Source: Sinotaia quadrata (taxonomy: Eukaryota > Mollusca > Gastropoda > Architaenioglossa > Viviparidae). From it: 64,000 nucleotides of DNA. The stretch is taken from NCBI GenBank assembly GCA_028829895.1, contig CM054184.1:22051701-22115700 (forward strand), in the 5' to 3' direction. Shown here one piece after another: positions 35,596 through 48,234 of the stretch (the stretch's first letter is position 1; each line of letters opens with the position of its first letter). Position numbers and translations under genes: made by a program. Under the pieces are notes generated by a model, which saw only the letters and a program-made list of their open reading frames with translations, did not search any database and was not told the origin of the DNA.

Positions 35596-36425
35596 TTGTC
35601 AATATGATTGTGTAGATAGCTGAAGTAGTCTGTATGATATATACAGACAGTTAAAGCAGCATATGTCATTTGTATAGTCAGTTTTAGTAGCCTATGTTAT
35701 TTCTACAGATAGTTGTAGTAACTTGTTTCATTAATACTTATAGCTGAATTAGCTTATTTGATTTGCACAGATAATTAAAGTAGCCTGTTTGATTTCTACA
35801 GATAGCTGTTGTAGACTATATGATTTGAAGAGGTAGTAGAAGTAGCCTACAACTATCTTATGATTCATAAGATAGTTATAGTAGTATGCTTGATTTATAC
35901 AGATAGCTGAAGTATGATTCTATAGATAGTTGTAGTAGGGTGCGTGATTTGTACAGATAGTTGTAGAAATCTCAATGATTTATTGAGGAGGTAGCTAAAG
36001 TAAGCTATATTATTTGTACAGATAGTTGTAGTAGTCTGTATGATTGTATAGACAGATGAAATAGTCTATATGGTTTGTACAGATAGTTGTAGTAGTCTGT
36101 ATGATTGTATAGACAGATGAAATAGTCTATATGGTTTGTACAGATAGTTGTAGTAGGTTATTTGATTTGTACAGATATTTATAGCGGCCTATATGATTGT
36201 ACAGAGTTGTAGTAGCCTATATGATTTGTACAGATAGTTATGATAGGCTAATTATTTTACAGATAGTTGTAGTGGGCCTAAATGATTGTACAGACAACTG
36301 TGGTAGGCTATGTGTCTTTTTACAGATAGTTGTAGTGCCCTATATGATTGTTCAGATAGTTGTAGTGTCCTATATGATTGTTCAGATAGCTGTAGTGGCC
36401 TATATGGTTTGTACATATCGTTGAA
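35596..36425. repeat. Minisatellite, about 31-bp unit
   Basis: About 27 copies of 'gatagttgtagtagcctata' plus 'tgatttgtaca'. Small groups are locally homogeneous (for example 36020-36150). Confidence 0.93.
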
Positions 36426-36680
36426 GTAACCTGTATGGTTATATATAGTTTTAGTGGCCCACATGGTTTGTACATATAGTTAAAGTAACCTGTATGGTTA
36501 TATATAATTTTAGTGGCCCATATGGTTTGTACATATAGTTAAAGTAACCTGTATGGTTATATATAATTTTAGTGGCCCATATGGTTTGTACATATAGTTA
36601 AAGTAACCTGTATGGTTATATATAGTTTTAGTGGCCCATATGGTTTGTACATATAGTTAAAGTAACCTAATTGGCTGTAC
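36426..36680. repeat. 59-bp higher-order repeat derived from the 31-bp array
   Basis: Four near-identical copies of 'cctgtatggttatatataat' plus 'tttagtggcccatatggttt' and 'gtacatatagttaaagtaa'. Each half resembles the 31-bp unit on its left, so a diverged dimer has re-amplified. Confidence 0.93.
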
Positions 36681-37354
36681 AGACAGTTGTCGCAATCGAT
36701 TTCGATTTGTCTTAAATAGTATAATATTCCTCGAAGGCAGAAGTATATTTTTTTTTTCTCGAGCGCGCATTTCCTCCTCAAGTTCATGATTTGTGAGTTG
36801 TTGTATTTTTCTAATCTAAGAATACATAACTCTTGTCATTACTCGGTTCGGTTTTCCATTTCTACATCTTTAATCAGTTTTATCAGTAAAAGCAAACTGT
36901 TCTGTCAGGTTCTGTCTAACTGAATTTGCAACAGGTGGCAAAATCGTAAAGTCTTCTTTTAATCCATGTATAACAATCGTATTTAAGTCACGTGTTTGTT
37001 TTGTAAACCTGTACTTTACGACGTGTAGATCAAATGTATCTTCTGCACGTGCTCACAGTGGTATGTTTGTTTTATTGATAATGTGTGTTAGCGGGCTATT
37101 TGTACAGAGCGGGTGGCAAATAGGTGCGTGTGTACCAAACATGCTTTTCCTTCTTCCTTCCCTTCGGGTATCCACTTGAAACAGACACACCATGTCGCGG
37201 TGGAATTGACAGTCCAAAACCTACCCGTTTTGCTCGCATTTCTTATCTTTTTCCGAACTTCAATAAATACGCATAATCTTTGACCTTCAACACCAAAATG
37301 CGAATGGGGAAGTGACCACATTTAATCCGCAAATGGGCGGGTAAATAAGAAGAC
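36681..37354. other. Unassigned, non-repetitive
   Basis: About 670 bp. The minus-strand 77-codon frame at 37088-37321 is not recognisable and is preceded by no splice context that could be judged. Confidence 0.4.
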
Positions 37355-37389
37355 AAATATATATATATATATATACATGTGTTTGTGTA

Positions 37390-37429
<40 letters not shown>

Positions 37430-37445
37430 CGCGCGTGTGTGTGTC
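37355..37445. repeat. (TA)n-(TG)n-(CG)n microsatellite
   Basis: Alternating TA, then TG, then a 'gcgcgcgcgcgcgcg' core at about 37421-37435, then TG again. This strict purine-pyrimidine alternation can adopt Z-DNA. Confidence 0.97.
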
Positions 37446-37549
37446 CAGGGAAAGAATAGACATTCCTGGTTCAAGTTAATAATATCTTTATTATCATCAA
37501 TTATCAAAAAGAAAGAACAAAATATTTTCATGATGTATATTATCCTTAT

Positions 37550-38085
37550 GATATAGAAACAGAACTAGATATCAATCACTGCACTGGTATAATGCAGGAC
37601 TATATAAAAACCGTTCATGTCTTAGATACGACTAGATGTCAACCGACTCGTGTATCTCAACAGGCATTCATGTCTTAGGTACAACTAGATGTCAGCCATT
37701 CTTTATGTATAAACATTCCCATATTAGATAATGGTAAAAGTAGTTCATTTTAACTGCATCATATATTTATAGACATCCGAGATTTAGATACGACCAATTT
37801 ACAGCCAATCAATATACATATCAGACTTTCGTAACTTAAATGCGACTGGATATTTCTAAATATTTGCAACATTTTTATTTAAGATGTGACTAGTTGAGAG
37901 CCAATTCTAAATGTCTGAATACAGATATTGATGGATTTTATATGACTAGATTGCAGACAGCTCTAAGTGCATGAATACTTACATTTCTGTTCGATACGAC
38001 TAGTTGTCAGCCAGTTCTAATAGTATGAATATGTTTTCATAGATACGGTTAAATGTCGGAGAGCTCTGTACGCATTATTACGGCA
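37550..38085. repeat. Degenerate minisatellite, about 60 bp
   Basis: Diverged copies sharing 'tagatacgactagatgtcag' and 'ccaattctaa/gtatgaata'. Confidence 0.75.
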
Positions 38086-38114
38086 AGATGTATACTAATC
38101 ATAAGTGTATTTAA

Positions 38115-38235
38115 TTAAATGTTTGTATATCATCATATTAACATTTGTAAGTGAAGTCACTTCATACAACTTTACAAAACCCATATTAACACTTGTAAGT
38201 TAAGTCACTTCATACAGACTTTACAAAACTCGTAA
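38115..38235. repeat. Two-copy duplication, about 52 bp
   Basis: 'attaacacttgtaagttaag' plus 'tcacttcatacaactttaca' is present twice. Confidence 0.88.
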
Positions 38236-38397
38236 TACTGTGCGGTGCGAAGTACGCCTGGTATAATTAGCAACTTAAAATGGTGTTATCTGGCAAGTCG
38301 TATTCTGAGGTATATTATAGCAGAGATACGTGTCAAAAGCCATGCAATAATTTTATGGAAACCCATTCTCGTGCCACGTTATATCAAATATTCCTTT

Positions 38398-38434
38398 TAT
38401 ATATATATATATATGTGCGTGCGTGTGTGCGTGC

Positions 38435-38470
<36 letters not shown>
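38398..38470. repeat. (TA)n-(TG)n microsatellite
   Basis: TA run followed by TG/CG alternation ('gtgcgtgcgtgtgtgcgtgc'). Confidence 0.97.
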
Positions 38471-38489
38471 TGTCTGTCGTCATCAACTA

Positions 38490-38755
38490 GATAAATAGTA
38501 CGGTGTCGATTTCAGAGGCTCCAAGTACTCAGTGATTTCAGAGTCTCAGATACTGAGCAATACGATTTCAGGGTTCCAAGTCCCACGCACTGAGCGATAC
38601 GGTTTCAGGGTTCCAAGTTCCACACATTAAGCAATACGGTTTCAGGGTTCCAAGATCTACGCACTGAGCGATACGGTTTCAGGGTTCCAAGTTCCACGCA
38701 CTGAGTTATACGGTTACAGGGTTCCAAGTCCCATGCACTGGGTGAAACGATATGA
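38490..38755. repeat. Minisatellite, 37-bp unit
   Basis: Six to seven copies of 'gggttccaagttccacgcac' plus 'tgagcgatacggtttca'. Confidence 0.95.
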
Positions 38756-38764
38756 TTACACTCA

Positions 38765-39760
38765 CATGTTATCTAGTGTGATTGCTGGACCATTTTATTG
38801 TTAGACTGTCTGTGACTCGAGTGTGATTGCTGGACCATTATGATTTTAGACTGTCTCTCACGCTAGTGTGATTGCTGGACCATTCTATTGTTAGACTGTC
38901 TGTGACTCGAGTGTGATTGCTGGACCATTATACTGTTAGACTGTCACTCTAGTGTCGTTGCCAGGCTATCATTTGTTATTGCCATCATTGTTCGGTTAGA
39001 TTATCACGCTAGTGTGATAGCAGGACTACTATATGGTTAGATTGTCTGTCACGCTAGTGTGACAGCAGGACTACTATATGGTTAGATTGTCTGTCACGCT
39101 AGTGTGATTGCCGGGTGGGTGGGTGATTACATTACATTGTTAGACTGTCTGTCACGCTTGGGTAATTGCCGTACTATTATATTATTAGATTGTTTGTCAC
39201 GCTAGTGATTGCCAAGCCATTTTATGGGTAGATTGTGCCTCACGCTAATGTGATTGCCTGATTATCATGCTAGTGTGATTGCCAGGCCATTATAGAGTTA
39301 GATTGTCTCTCATGCTAGTATGATTGCCGGACTATTATATGGTTAGATTGTCATGCTAGTGTGGTTGCCCGCCATTATATGATTAGATTGTCACGCTAGT
39401 GTGATTACCGGACTATTATATGGTTAAATTGTGTGTCACGCTAGTGTGATTGTCGGATTATTATATGTTTAGATTGTGTGTCACGCTAGTGTGATTGCCG
39501 GATTGTTATATGGTTAGATTGTGTGTCACGCTAGTGTGATTGCCGGACTGTTATATGGTTAAATTGTGTGTCACGCTAGTGTGATTGTCGGATTATTATA
39601 TGTTTAGATTGTGTGTCACGCTAGTGTGATTGCCGGAGTTATATGTTTAGATTGTGTGTCACGCTAGTGTGATTGCCGGATTGTTATATGGTTAGATTGT
39701 GTGTCACGCTAGTGTGATTGCCGGACTGTTATATGGTTAGATTGTGTGTCAGGCAAGTAT
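38765..39760. repeat. Minisatellite, 45-bp unit, about 1 kb
   Basis: About 22 copies of 'tcacgctagtgtgattgccg' plus 'gattgttatatggttagatt' and 'gtgtg'. Left copies are diverged and include a variant with 'gctggaccatt'. Right copies (39430-39750) are highly alike and show a two-unit periodicity ('tgtcggattatt' versus 'tgccggactgtt'). Confidence 0.96.
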
Positions 39761-40714
39761 CTGTTTATATAGTCTGTGATGATAATACAATTGCAGGGCT
39801 ACTATTTACAAATTTTGTCATTTCTTTCGCGTGGTGATTACATTGATTTACATTATTATTATTACACTTCGCTAGTTTTATTCAGTTATTTTCTCACTAA
39901 ACTTACTCCTTTATCCATCTTGTAGCACTCAATTACATAAGAGTGGCACTTGCAGATTGCTTAAGAAATACTTTCTAGGGCAAGAAATATATGATTAACA
40001 TATATAAAAAATATTTTTTTATTTATTTATTTCGAATTACGTGTGAACATTTACAATCATTCTGAAACTGATTGTTGATGCAGTGATTTGATTTTCTTGC
40101 TGACGAAAGGCTCACAAATTATAACGACCGGACTGTAATATTATTCTGCCTCATGAGTTAGCAAGTCTGTAAATGATGAACTATTAAAGTGAGGATTAAG
40201 TCCAACATTCAATCATCATCATCATCATCATTAGTGTGAAAGTTAAATAGAGTTAACAGATTAAAATTTATGATATATTAAATCCTCTAATGTCATCATT
40301 TCTAGTATGAATCTTTAATATTATTATAGTCAAGAATAAGACTTATTTTAAGTCACCTTCATTAGTATTAGTAAGAACCTTTAATAAGTCTATAAATGAC
40401 GAATAATTAATAGTATTGTACTTGTAAATGATAAGAAAATAATAAGATTGTAAACAACGAAGCCTTAAAATCATTACAAACGATGAATCTATATATACGA
40501 CTGTAAATAATGAAGTATTAATAATACTACAAATGATTAACCATTAATAACAGTTATGAGCCATAATAACAGTTAATGGTTATGAGCCATTGAAAATACT
40601 TTAAATTATGAAACATTAATAGCACCATTGTTACTGAACATTTAATAACTTGTTAAGTGAGTATTTGTATTTTATGAGCCCTTGATATTGTCAAGCGCTA
40701 GTTAGTCATCGCAG
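39761..40714. other. AT-rich spacer with faint repeats
   Basis: A short (ATC)n run at about 40215-40230. Loosely repeated 'taataatattataaatgatgaa' words occur at 40130-40620. No gene was recognised. Confidence 0.5.
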
Positions 40715-41010
40715 TCATTGTAAGGAACCTTGACATTTTAATACAGTAGAGCAATGCTAGTTTCTTACAAATTTACAGTTATATCTTTAGGAGGAACCTT
40801 GACTTTTTAATACAGTAGAGCAATGCTAGTTTCTTACACATTTACAGTTATATCTTTAGGAGGAACCTTGACTTTTTAATACAGTAGAGCAATGCTAGAG
40901 TTTCTTACACATTTACAGTTATATCTTTAGGAGGAACCTTGACATTTTAATACAGTAGAGCAATGCTAGTTTCTTACACATTTACAGTTATATCCTTATG
41001 AGGAACTCTT
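40715..41010. repeat. Minisatellite, 69-bp unit, four copies
   Basis: 'cttgactttttaatacagta' plus 'gagcaatgctagtttcttac' and 'acatttacagttatatcttt'. Copies are nearly identical apart from a 2-bp insertion. Confidence 0.96.
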
Positions 41011-41641
41011 TCGTGCTGGCTACCTTTAACACAACTATAGCTTCTCGAAGATTTTGCGCTCTGTTGTCATTGTCGCCATTGTCATAAACATTCATTAAAT
41101 TACTGAAAACAATTAACAATTATTAAGACTGCAAATGGCATTTTGTAATTAAGGTGATTTTAGTAACACATCTCGTTTAACTGTAAGTGAAATAATTATT
41201 ATAGGATTATACATACTGAACAGTGAGTAACACATTCATTTAACTATAAGTGAAAAAGTAATTATAGGACTATACATATTGAACAGTGAGTAAGGCAGTT
41301 CATGATAATTCGTCAGTGAGACCTACAAAACTGTACATTAGTAATAATGTACATACTTCAATGATTAATTTGATTTTGTAATCGAAACATTTCTCATGTC
41401 TAATTTGTTCAGTAAGCTATACATCATGCATTGATTTAACTAGTTCAATAACTTATATCTTTATTGTGTCACACACCTAAATTTTTATATCGTCTTGCAA
41501 TCGATTTGACTGTTCAATGTACCACACATGCATTTAATTGCCTTGTTCAATGAGTCATAATAAACTGCATTATTTATTTTGACTTTTCAAGTGAAGCATA
41601 CAATCTGCATTGATTTTACTTGTTCAGTTAATCATATAACA
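41011..41641. other. AT-rich spacer with weak tandem structure
   Basis: An approximately 80-bp duplication ('gaacagtgagtaa', 41200-41300) and loosely repeated 'catgcattgatttaactagttcaat' words at 41400-41640. Confidence 0.5.
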
Positions 41642-41880
41642 TGCATTATTATGACTTTTTCAGTGAACAATAAAAAAATAAATGTATTGATCTATCTCAT
41701 AACGCTAAGAACTGCCACCACAACTGGCCAAAGTGTAGAGAATTTTTCCTTGAAATAAATGCATTATTATGACTTCTTCAGTGAATCATAAAAAGTAAAT
41801 GTATTGATCTATTTCGTAACGTTAAGAATTGCCACCACTAGTGGCCAAGTGTAAGGAATTTTTCTTTGGAATAAATGGAA
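41642..41880. repeat. Two-copy duplication, about 117 bp
   Basis: 'tgcattattatgact' through 'gaatttttc..tggaataaa' is repeated once with about 10% differences. Confidence 0.92.
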
Positions 41881-41989
41881 ATGTTTGGCAACATGTTTGT
41901 AGTTTTTCAAATCCACGGGTTTGGTCCCAGTCCCATATAGTCAGAGTGCGTTAGGAATTTGCTATAACAAACAAATTGAAAGCTTAGAA

Positions 41990-42425
41990 ACGCATTCTAG
42001 CAGTCCTGTTGACGGTAAAAATCGGTCGTTTTCCCATGCATCTCAACTCTCACCTGTTATTGTCGCTCATTTACCCAGGCGTCTCGAGTCTTCCTTGTTA
42101 TTGTCGCTCGTTTTACATGCGGTCTCAATTTTCCATTGTAACTGTCGCTCATTTTCTCATGCATCTTAGCTCTCCCCTGTAGTATTGCTTATTTTTTCCA
42201 TGCGTCTCAATTCCCTCCATGTAGCTATCGCTCATTTTTCCATGCGTCTGAACAACCCCTTGTAGCTATCGCTCATTTTCCCCACGCGCCTCGACTCTCC
42301 CTGCTACTGTCGCTCATTTCCCCAGGCGTCTCGACTCTCCCTGCTTCTGTCGCTCATTTCCCCAGGCGTCTCGACTCTCCCTGCTTCTGTCGCTCATTTC
42401 CCCATGTGTCTCAACTCTTCACTGC
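41990..42425. repeat. Minisatellite, 40-bp unit
   Basis: About eleven copies of 'tgtcgctcatttccccaggc' plus 'gtctcgactctccctgct'. The three right-hand copies (42300-42400) are almost identical. Confidence 0.94.
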
Positions 42426-42639
42426 GAGTGGTGTACTGATGTCTGTGTAATGAAACCAATCAGCCTCTCGTTTTCGTCATACCATATTCACATCACATTA
42501 ACTCCATTTCACATCGCATTATTTGCTAATTGTGCACTAGATAAGCACTGACTCACCTTCCGGTCAATATAATTAATTCATGTGGAATTACATCTAGTAG
42601 TTTGAAATCGAAACTGCCCCTTAAATTATCTTTCACATT
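42426..42639. other. Spacer
   Basis: No recognised features. Confidence 0.4.
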
Positions 42640-43210
42640 AAAAATTTAAATTATGCCTTATCTTTATGTCGTTGAGTAATACATTGTCTTTTATGTCAAA
42701 ATAATTCTTAATTAAAAATTAACTTTGGTATAAAAAATAATCCTTAAATTATACATATGTAATTTTCTTTTCGGCGAAAATGCACTTTAAATAAAATATA
42801 ATCTTGAACGGTAAACATATGCCTAAAATTTATATTTCGATATATACCTTATATTATACAGTATTTCATTGTGGAAAATGCACATTAAATTACATCTTTA
42901 ATAATAAACATATGCCTAAATTTATATTATCCTTTTTATATCGAAACACACAAATACACCTTAACTTATGTATTATTTCATTGTGGAAAACACACATTAA
43001 ATTAATTATTATATTGTACGTCCAAAGTACGCTTGAAATTAAATATTTAACTTCCAAAATACTCCGTATATTCATATTTTCTAAATTGAGAATGTGCTTT
43101 AACATTAATATTATACTTCACCTGAAAATACATTTTACATTTTATATTATTTACAAATTAAAAGTATTTTTAAATTACAAAATATATCTTTATCGAAATA
43201 TTTCTTAAAT
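42640..43210. repeat. Degenerate AT-rich minisatellite, about 60-90 bp
   Basis: Diverged copies share 'ttcattgtggaaaa' with 'cacattaaatta' and 'aacatatgcctaaa'. The 134-codon frame across it has no recognisable similarity. Confidence 0.7.
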
Positions 43211-43289
43211 TATATTAGCTTTCTTAAGTCAAATAAAATAACATTACTGGCTATATCTTAATTCTTTCCTTTCGACATTTGTCAAAGAA

Positions 43290-43315
43290 AATACTTCTAT
43301 CTATCTATCTATCTA

Positions 43316-43394
<79 letters not shown>

Positions 43395-43405
43395 ATATAT
43401 ATATA
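43290..43405. repeat. (CTAT)n-(CTGT)n-(CT)n-(TA)n microsatellite
   Basis: Compound pyrimidine-rich array with a pure CT tract of about 25 dinucleotides in the centre. Confidence 0.97.
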
Positions 43406-43659
43406 AAACAAAGTTGCATTCGTAAATCTGTTTGGGTTGCAGTTATGATCCATTCATTCAAGAAATATTTCATATAATTTTGAACTGTGACCTGTAAGAT
43501 ATTTGTAACGCAACAGACTTGAATGCAAAATCGCCAAACACAGAAACATAATTGTCTCACATTTAAAACAAAACCCCGCCTCCCTCAAGTATTTCTATAA
43601 CCGAGATTTATAATTCACCACATTTCTGTAAACTGAAGTAGTTCTCAAGGCTCAATGCT
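43406..43659. other. Spacer
   Basis: No recognised features. Confidence 0.4.
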
Positions 43660-44515
43660 TTGACGACTAAGTGCCTAATTTTAGGTACCGTTGTGCTGAC
43701 TCTGGCCAATCTTAAAGTAATATTGTGGTGACTAAGGTCAGTCTTAGAGTAATATTGTGGTGACTCTACCCAAACTTAGACAAATATTGTAGTGGCTAAG
43801 GTAAGTCTTAGAGTAATATTGTGGTGACTGTAGCCAACCTTAGAATAATATTGTGGTGATTAAATAAGTCTTAGATAATATTGTGGTGACTAAGATCAAT
43901 CTTAGAGTAATATTGTGGTGTCTCTAGCCAACTTTATAGTAATATTGTAGTGACTAAGGTCAGCCTTAGAGTAATATTGTGGTGTCTCTAGCCAACTTTA
44001 GAGTAATATTGTAGTGACTAAGGTCAGCCTTAGAGTAATATTGTGGTGACTCTAGAAACCTTAGAGTAATATTGTGGGGAATAAGGTCAATCTTAGAGTA
44101 ATATTGTGATGGCTAAAGTCAGTCTTAGAGTAATGTTGTGGTGACTATAGCCAATCTTAGAAGAATGTTTTTGCGACAAGGCCCAATCTTAGAGGAATAT
44201 TGTTACCAAAACAATCTTAAAAGAAAGTGATAACTAAAGGCCAATCATAGAGGAATGTTGTCATGGCTAAAAGCCCAATTGTAGAGAATTCTTTTATGAC
44301 TAAATCCATTCTTTGAGGAATGTTGTGACTATTAAAGCCAGACTTTGAAGAATGTTTGACTACTAGTCTTCCAGGAATGTTGTGACGCTAAAATTCCAAT
44401 CTTAGAGGAATGTTATGACGACTAAAGTCCCAGTTGTAAATGAATGTTGTGACGACAAAAGGCCCAGTCTTAAAGGAATGTTGTGATTACTAAAGCCGGT
44501 CTTAGAGGAATGTTG
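43660..44515. repeat. Minisatellite, 32-bp unit, about 850 bp
   Basis: About 25 copies of 'cttagagtaatattgtggtg' plus 'actaaggtcagt'. Pairs alternate between 'aaggtcagt' and 'ctagccaac' variants, so a 64-bp dimer is visible at 43900-44060. Copies to the right of 44170 are more diverged. Confidence 0.94.
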
Positions 44516-44584
44516 TTCTTAGTAGCCACATCACTAAATGTACGAAATGACTTATTGCAAGTACAAAATTCCATTCATGACAAA

Positions 44585-44905
44585 ACTTCCAGAAATCACA
44601 ACACTCCGTATATTGCAGTATTCTATCTGTCACAACACTCCATTATTTGCAAATCCCATCAACACAACACTCTATATACTGCTCTGCTGTATCAGTCACA
44701 ACAATCCATATATTGCAGTACTGTATCACACAACACTCCATAAAATTATATTGCATACAATTTTCAGTCACAATACTCCATATATTGCATACAATTTTCA
44801 GTCACAGTACTCCATATATTGCAGTACTATATGAGTTACAACACTTCATATTTGCATACTCTGTCAGTCACAACACTCCATATACTGCAGTACTATATCT
44901 GTATC
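44585..44905. repeat. Minisatellite, about 33-34 bp
   Basis: About nine copies of 'cacaacactccatatattgc' plus 'agtactatatcagt'. Open frames of 86-123 codons follow from it. Confidence 0.92.
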
Positions 44906-45151
44906 TTACTGCAGTGTCATGTGGTTTCAAGCGATCACTTTCTATCACACGTTTTGCCACACAAGCTCTACTAAATAATTCGTTCATTAGTCTATTCACT
45001 TCAATGCTTGTGATATAAAGAAATGTGTATCATTGTGACGAATGATATTAATAAACGTACATTGTTCATGTTTCTAAAACTTCATATTTGATTCTACAGT
45101 CGATTGGCACACTTTTATCAACATTATGAAAAGTACATTATGTTTAATATA
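44906..45151. other. Spacer
   Basis: No recognised features. Confidence 0.4.
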
Positions 45152-45450
45152 GTTTTCAACGTTATAAAAAGTAATTGTTAATGAAATATTTTAGGTGTGC
45201 AACAAACTGTGAATTATGCTAATAATTTTCAACGTTATAAAAGTAATTGTTAATGAAATATTTTAGGTGTGCAACAAACTGTGAATTATGCTAATAATTT
45301 TCAACGTTATAAAAAGTAATTGTTAATGAAATATTTTAGGTGTGCAACAAACTGTGAATTATGCTAATAATTTTCAACGTTATAAAAAGTAATTGTTAAT
45401 GAAATATTTTAGGTGTGCAACAAACTGTGAATTATGCTAATAGTTTTCAA
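45152..45450. repeat. Minisatellite, about 74-bp unit, four copies
   Basis: 'ttttcaacgttataaaaagt' plus 'aattgttaatgaaatatttt' and 'aggtgtgcaacaaactgtga'. Almost identical copies, apparently young. Confidence 0.97.
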
Positions 45451-45554
45451 CTGTAAGATATCTTTTCGCAACGAATAGCAGCACAACGTAGAATGGTGGT
45501 GTAATCTGATTTTATCGACGTTATTGGACTGTTAAATGTTATGAACATTAGTGT

Positions 45555-45558
45555 GAGT

Positions 45559-45611
<53 letters not shown>

Positions 45612-45612
45612 G
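45555..45612. repeat. (GT)n microsatellite
   Basis: About 25 GT dinucleotides. Confidence 0.97.
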
Positions 45613-45734
45613 GTGTGAATGGTGTGTTTGTATTCCGCTCACTATGTCACTACGGATGTAATAATGAAAACATACTAAAAGATCGATTCAGAAAACTAAA
45701 GTTTATCTTTATCTCTCGATTTGTATTTTGACTT

Positions 45735-46395
45735 AGAAATTCCCACGTTTAAGTGCGCTAAGTCCCCAGTTTTATGTGTATTAAGTCCCCAGTATGAGTG
45801 TGTCAAGTCTAGGTGTTAGTGCGCTAAGTCCCCAGTTTTAAGTACCTTTAGTCCCAAGTTTTAAATGTCGTTTTTAGTCTCTTTAAGTCCGCCGTTTGAG
45901 TGTTAAGTCTACATATTTTAGGTGTGCTAAGACTCCAATTATAAATGTACTAAGTCCACAGTTATAGGTGTATAATTCCGATTTCTGCATGTGTTAAATC
46001 CCTAGTTATCAGTGCGCTATGTCTCCAGTTTTGAGCATGTGTGAAGTCCTCAGTTATAATGGAGTTGTGTCTCCAGTTTTGAGCATGTGTGAAGTCCTCA
46101 GTTATAATGGAGTTGTGTCTCCAATTTTGAGCATGTGAGAAGTCCTCAGTTATAATGGAGTTGTGTCTCCAATTTTGAGCATGTGTGAAGTTCCCAGTTA
46201 TAATGGAGTTGTGTCTCCAATTTTGAGCATTTGTGAAGTCCCCAATTATAAGTACGTTGTCTCCAGTTTTAAGCATGCGAAGTCCCCAGTTATAATAGTT
46301 ATGTCTCCAGTTCTGAGCATGCAAAGTCCCCAGATTTGAGTAAGTTATGTCCCTAGATCTGAGCATGTTGTCCTTAGTTGTAAGTGTATGATCCA
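45735..46395. repeat. Minisatellite, 24-bp unit evolving into a 48-bp dimer
   Basis: Left part: degenerate copies of about 23-24 bp around 'taagtccccagttttaagtg'. From 46020 a homogeneous 48-bp unit ('agttataatggagttgtgtc' plus 'tccaattttgagcatgtgtg' and 'aagtcctc') repeats about five times, then decays again. The minus-strand 144-codon frame has a 16-residue period. Confidence 0.94.
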
Positions 46396-46599
46396 TGTTT
46401 GTTAAACTTGAATTTGGCGTTTATTAGTTCTCAATTCTGAGTTTTAGACTTCAATTTTTAGTTTATTGGTCTTCAGTTTTTAATTTTTATTAAATCGAAT
46501 AACTTATATTTGATATTTTCTTTTTGTTTATAATCTTTTGTTTAAAGACGAGGGTTTCAATTAGTGTCTGTTTTGAGTGTGTAATTTCTTGTTATTTTT

Positions 46600-46865
46600 T
46601 GCGTGTTTGAGTGTGTAATTTTCGAGAGGAAAACTGTTCTTGAAGTACAACACTAATGAAATCGGTTGTTATTTTTGCGTGTTTGCTTGTTTAATTTTTG
46701 AAAGGAAAACTGTTCTTGAAATACAACACTAATGAAATCGTGTGGAGGAATATAAACTGTTCTTGAAATACAACACTAATGAAATCGTTTGGAGGAATAT
46801 AGACTGTTCTTGAAATACAACATTAATGAAATCGTTTGGAGGAATATAAAACTGTTCAAGACATA
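46600..46865. repeat. Minisatellite, about 55-60 bp
   Basis: Four copies of 'ctgttcttgaaatacaacac' plus 'taatgaaatcgt' and 'ttggaggaatataaa'. The first copies have a longer spacer. Confidence 0.92.
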
Positions 46866-47499
46866 AGGTGGAATCACTTATGGATTATTCTGGAATCAAT
46901 GGATCAAAGTGTTTCATCACACTGGTCTTGTGGCCACAGTGTTGTGACGTCACGAGAAGAATGAGGTTTTACGTAGAGTGGAAGAAGAAAGAAAGCAATC
47001 AGTCAAAGATGACATGGAAAGGAGAGATGACCTGCTTTTGACTCATGTGTCGATATTTCGCTATATCGAGCGATACTGGTTACAATATCGCATCTGGCGC
47101 AAATAAACATCGCTGATATTAGCAATATCTCTTCCGTAATTATTAACGACATTTCTAGTCAGCTCAAATTAAAAAGAAAGAGAAAGACATATGTTCCTGG
47201 TGTTTATTCTGCCATCTTACATCAGACAAGAAACTCGGACGTGGGTTAATCACATGAATAGCTGTGACCACAGATGGTACGGCCTGTGGATTATTCAAGT
47301 ATGCGACTGGAAATTGTTGTGACGTGAAGTGTCGGGTTGGTTACTTGTTTATCTAGGAGCAGTCTAGATACATTTTTCAAACGAGTGGCCTGGCACTCCA
47401 AATTGATTGATCCGTGGGAAATTTTTTTATCGTTTGTTTCATGTTGCTGGTTGTATTAGAAGTGTTATCAGCTGTTGTTTGAAATCGTCTGTCGTCTAT
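46866..47499. other. Unassigned, non-repetitive
   Basis: About 630 bp with little repeat structure and more G+C than the neighbours. No frame longer than about 65 codons and no recognised motif. Confidence 0.4.
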
Positions 47500-47580
47500 G
47501 CTGTTTACGTTTTTCTGGACGTTTTTCTGGACGTTTTTCTGTACTTTTTTCTGTACGTTTTTCTGTACTTTTTTCTTCAT
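47500..47580. repeat. 12-bp tandem repeat
   Basis: Six or seven copies of 'cgtttttctgga' or 'cgtttttctgta'. Twelve bases are four codons, so frames remain open on both strands ('KNVQKKVQ'). Confidence 0.93.
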
Positions 47581-48234
47581 TTAACCTCTCTTCTTTCTTA
47601 GTTCATTTTCTTCTTTCTTCAAATTCTTTACTTTCAGCTCTCCATTTTCTTCTTCATTCATCTACTGCTGATAAATAACTCTGTTTTGTCTTACTAATTA
47701 TTTGTTAAATCCGTCTCTAACTTTATTGTTATTACACCTATATCGATACTTTTCATTTTAAATATATATATCTTTCGTCCTGATGGTGGTATGTGTTGTG
47801 TACCAGTAAAATGTTCATAGCTGACAAAGGGGATATATTAGTCTGTCTTATATTTTGTTCAGTTTTAATTATATTTTTCTTGTGAGCATTAAATTAGGCA
47901 CACCTTGTTTAAAGACTGTTGTAATGTTAAATTTAGCATACTTTTTGCTGTAGTTTAAGGTTAGTATACTGTTGGGATTTTTGCTGTTGTTTAAAATTTT
48001 GTTGTTGTTGTTGTTTATATTTAAAGTTTTGTTGCTGTGGCTTAACGGTTTGCTGTTTAATATTAGTACGCTATTTTGGGGCTGTTGTTGTGACGATAAA
48101 TGTGCACAGTATATTTCGTTCCTGTTTTGACGTTAAGTTTAAAAAAATAGTTTTAAAAGAATTGACACATTTCATACAATTTTCTGGTATATCCATTTAG
48201 TAACATACATTTTTGTTTATGCTGGGTGACTTTC
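47581..48234. other. T-rich spacer with weak repeats
   Basis: Degenerate 'gtatactgttgggatttttgctgttg' words at 47930-48110. No gene was recognised. Confidence 0.5.
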
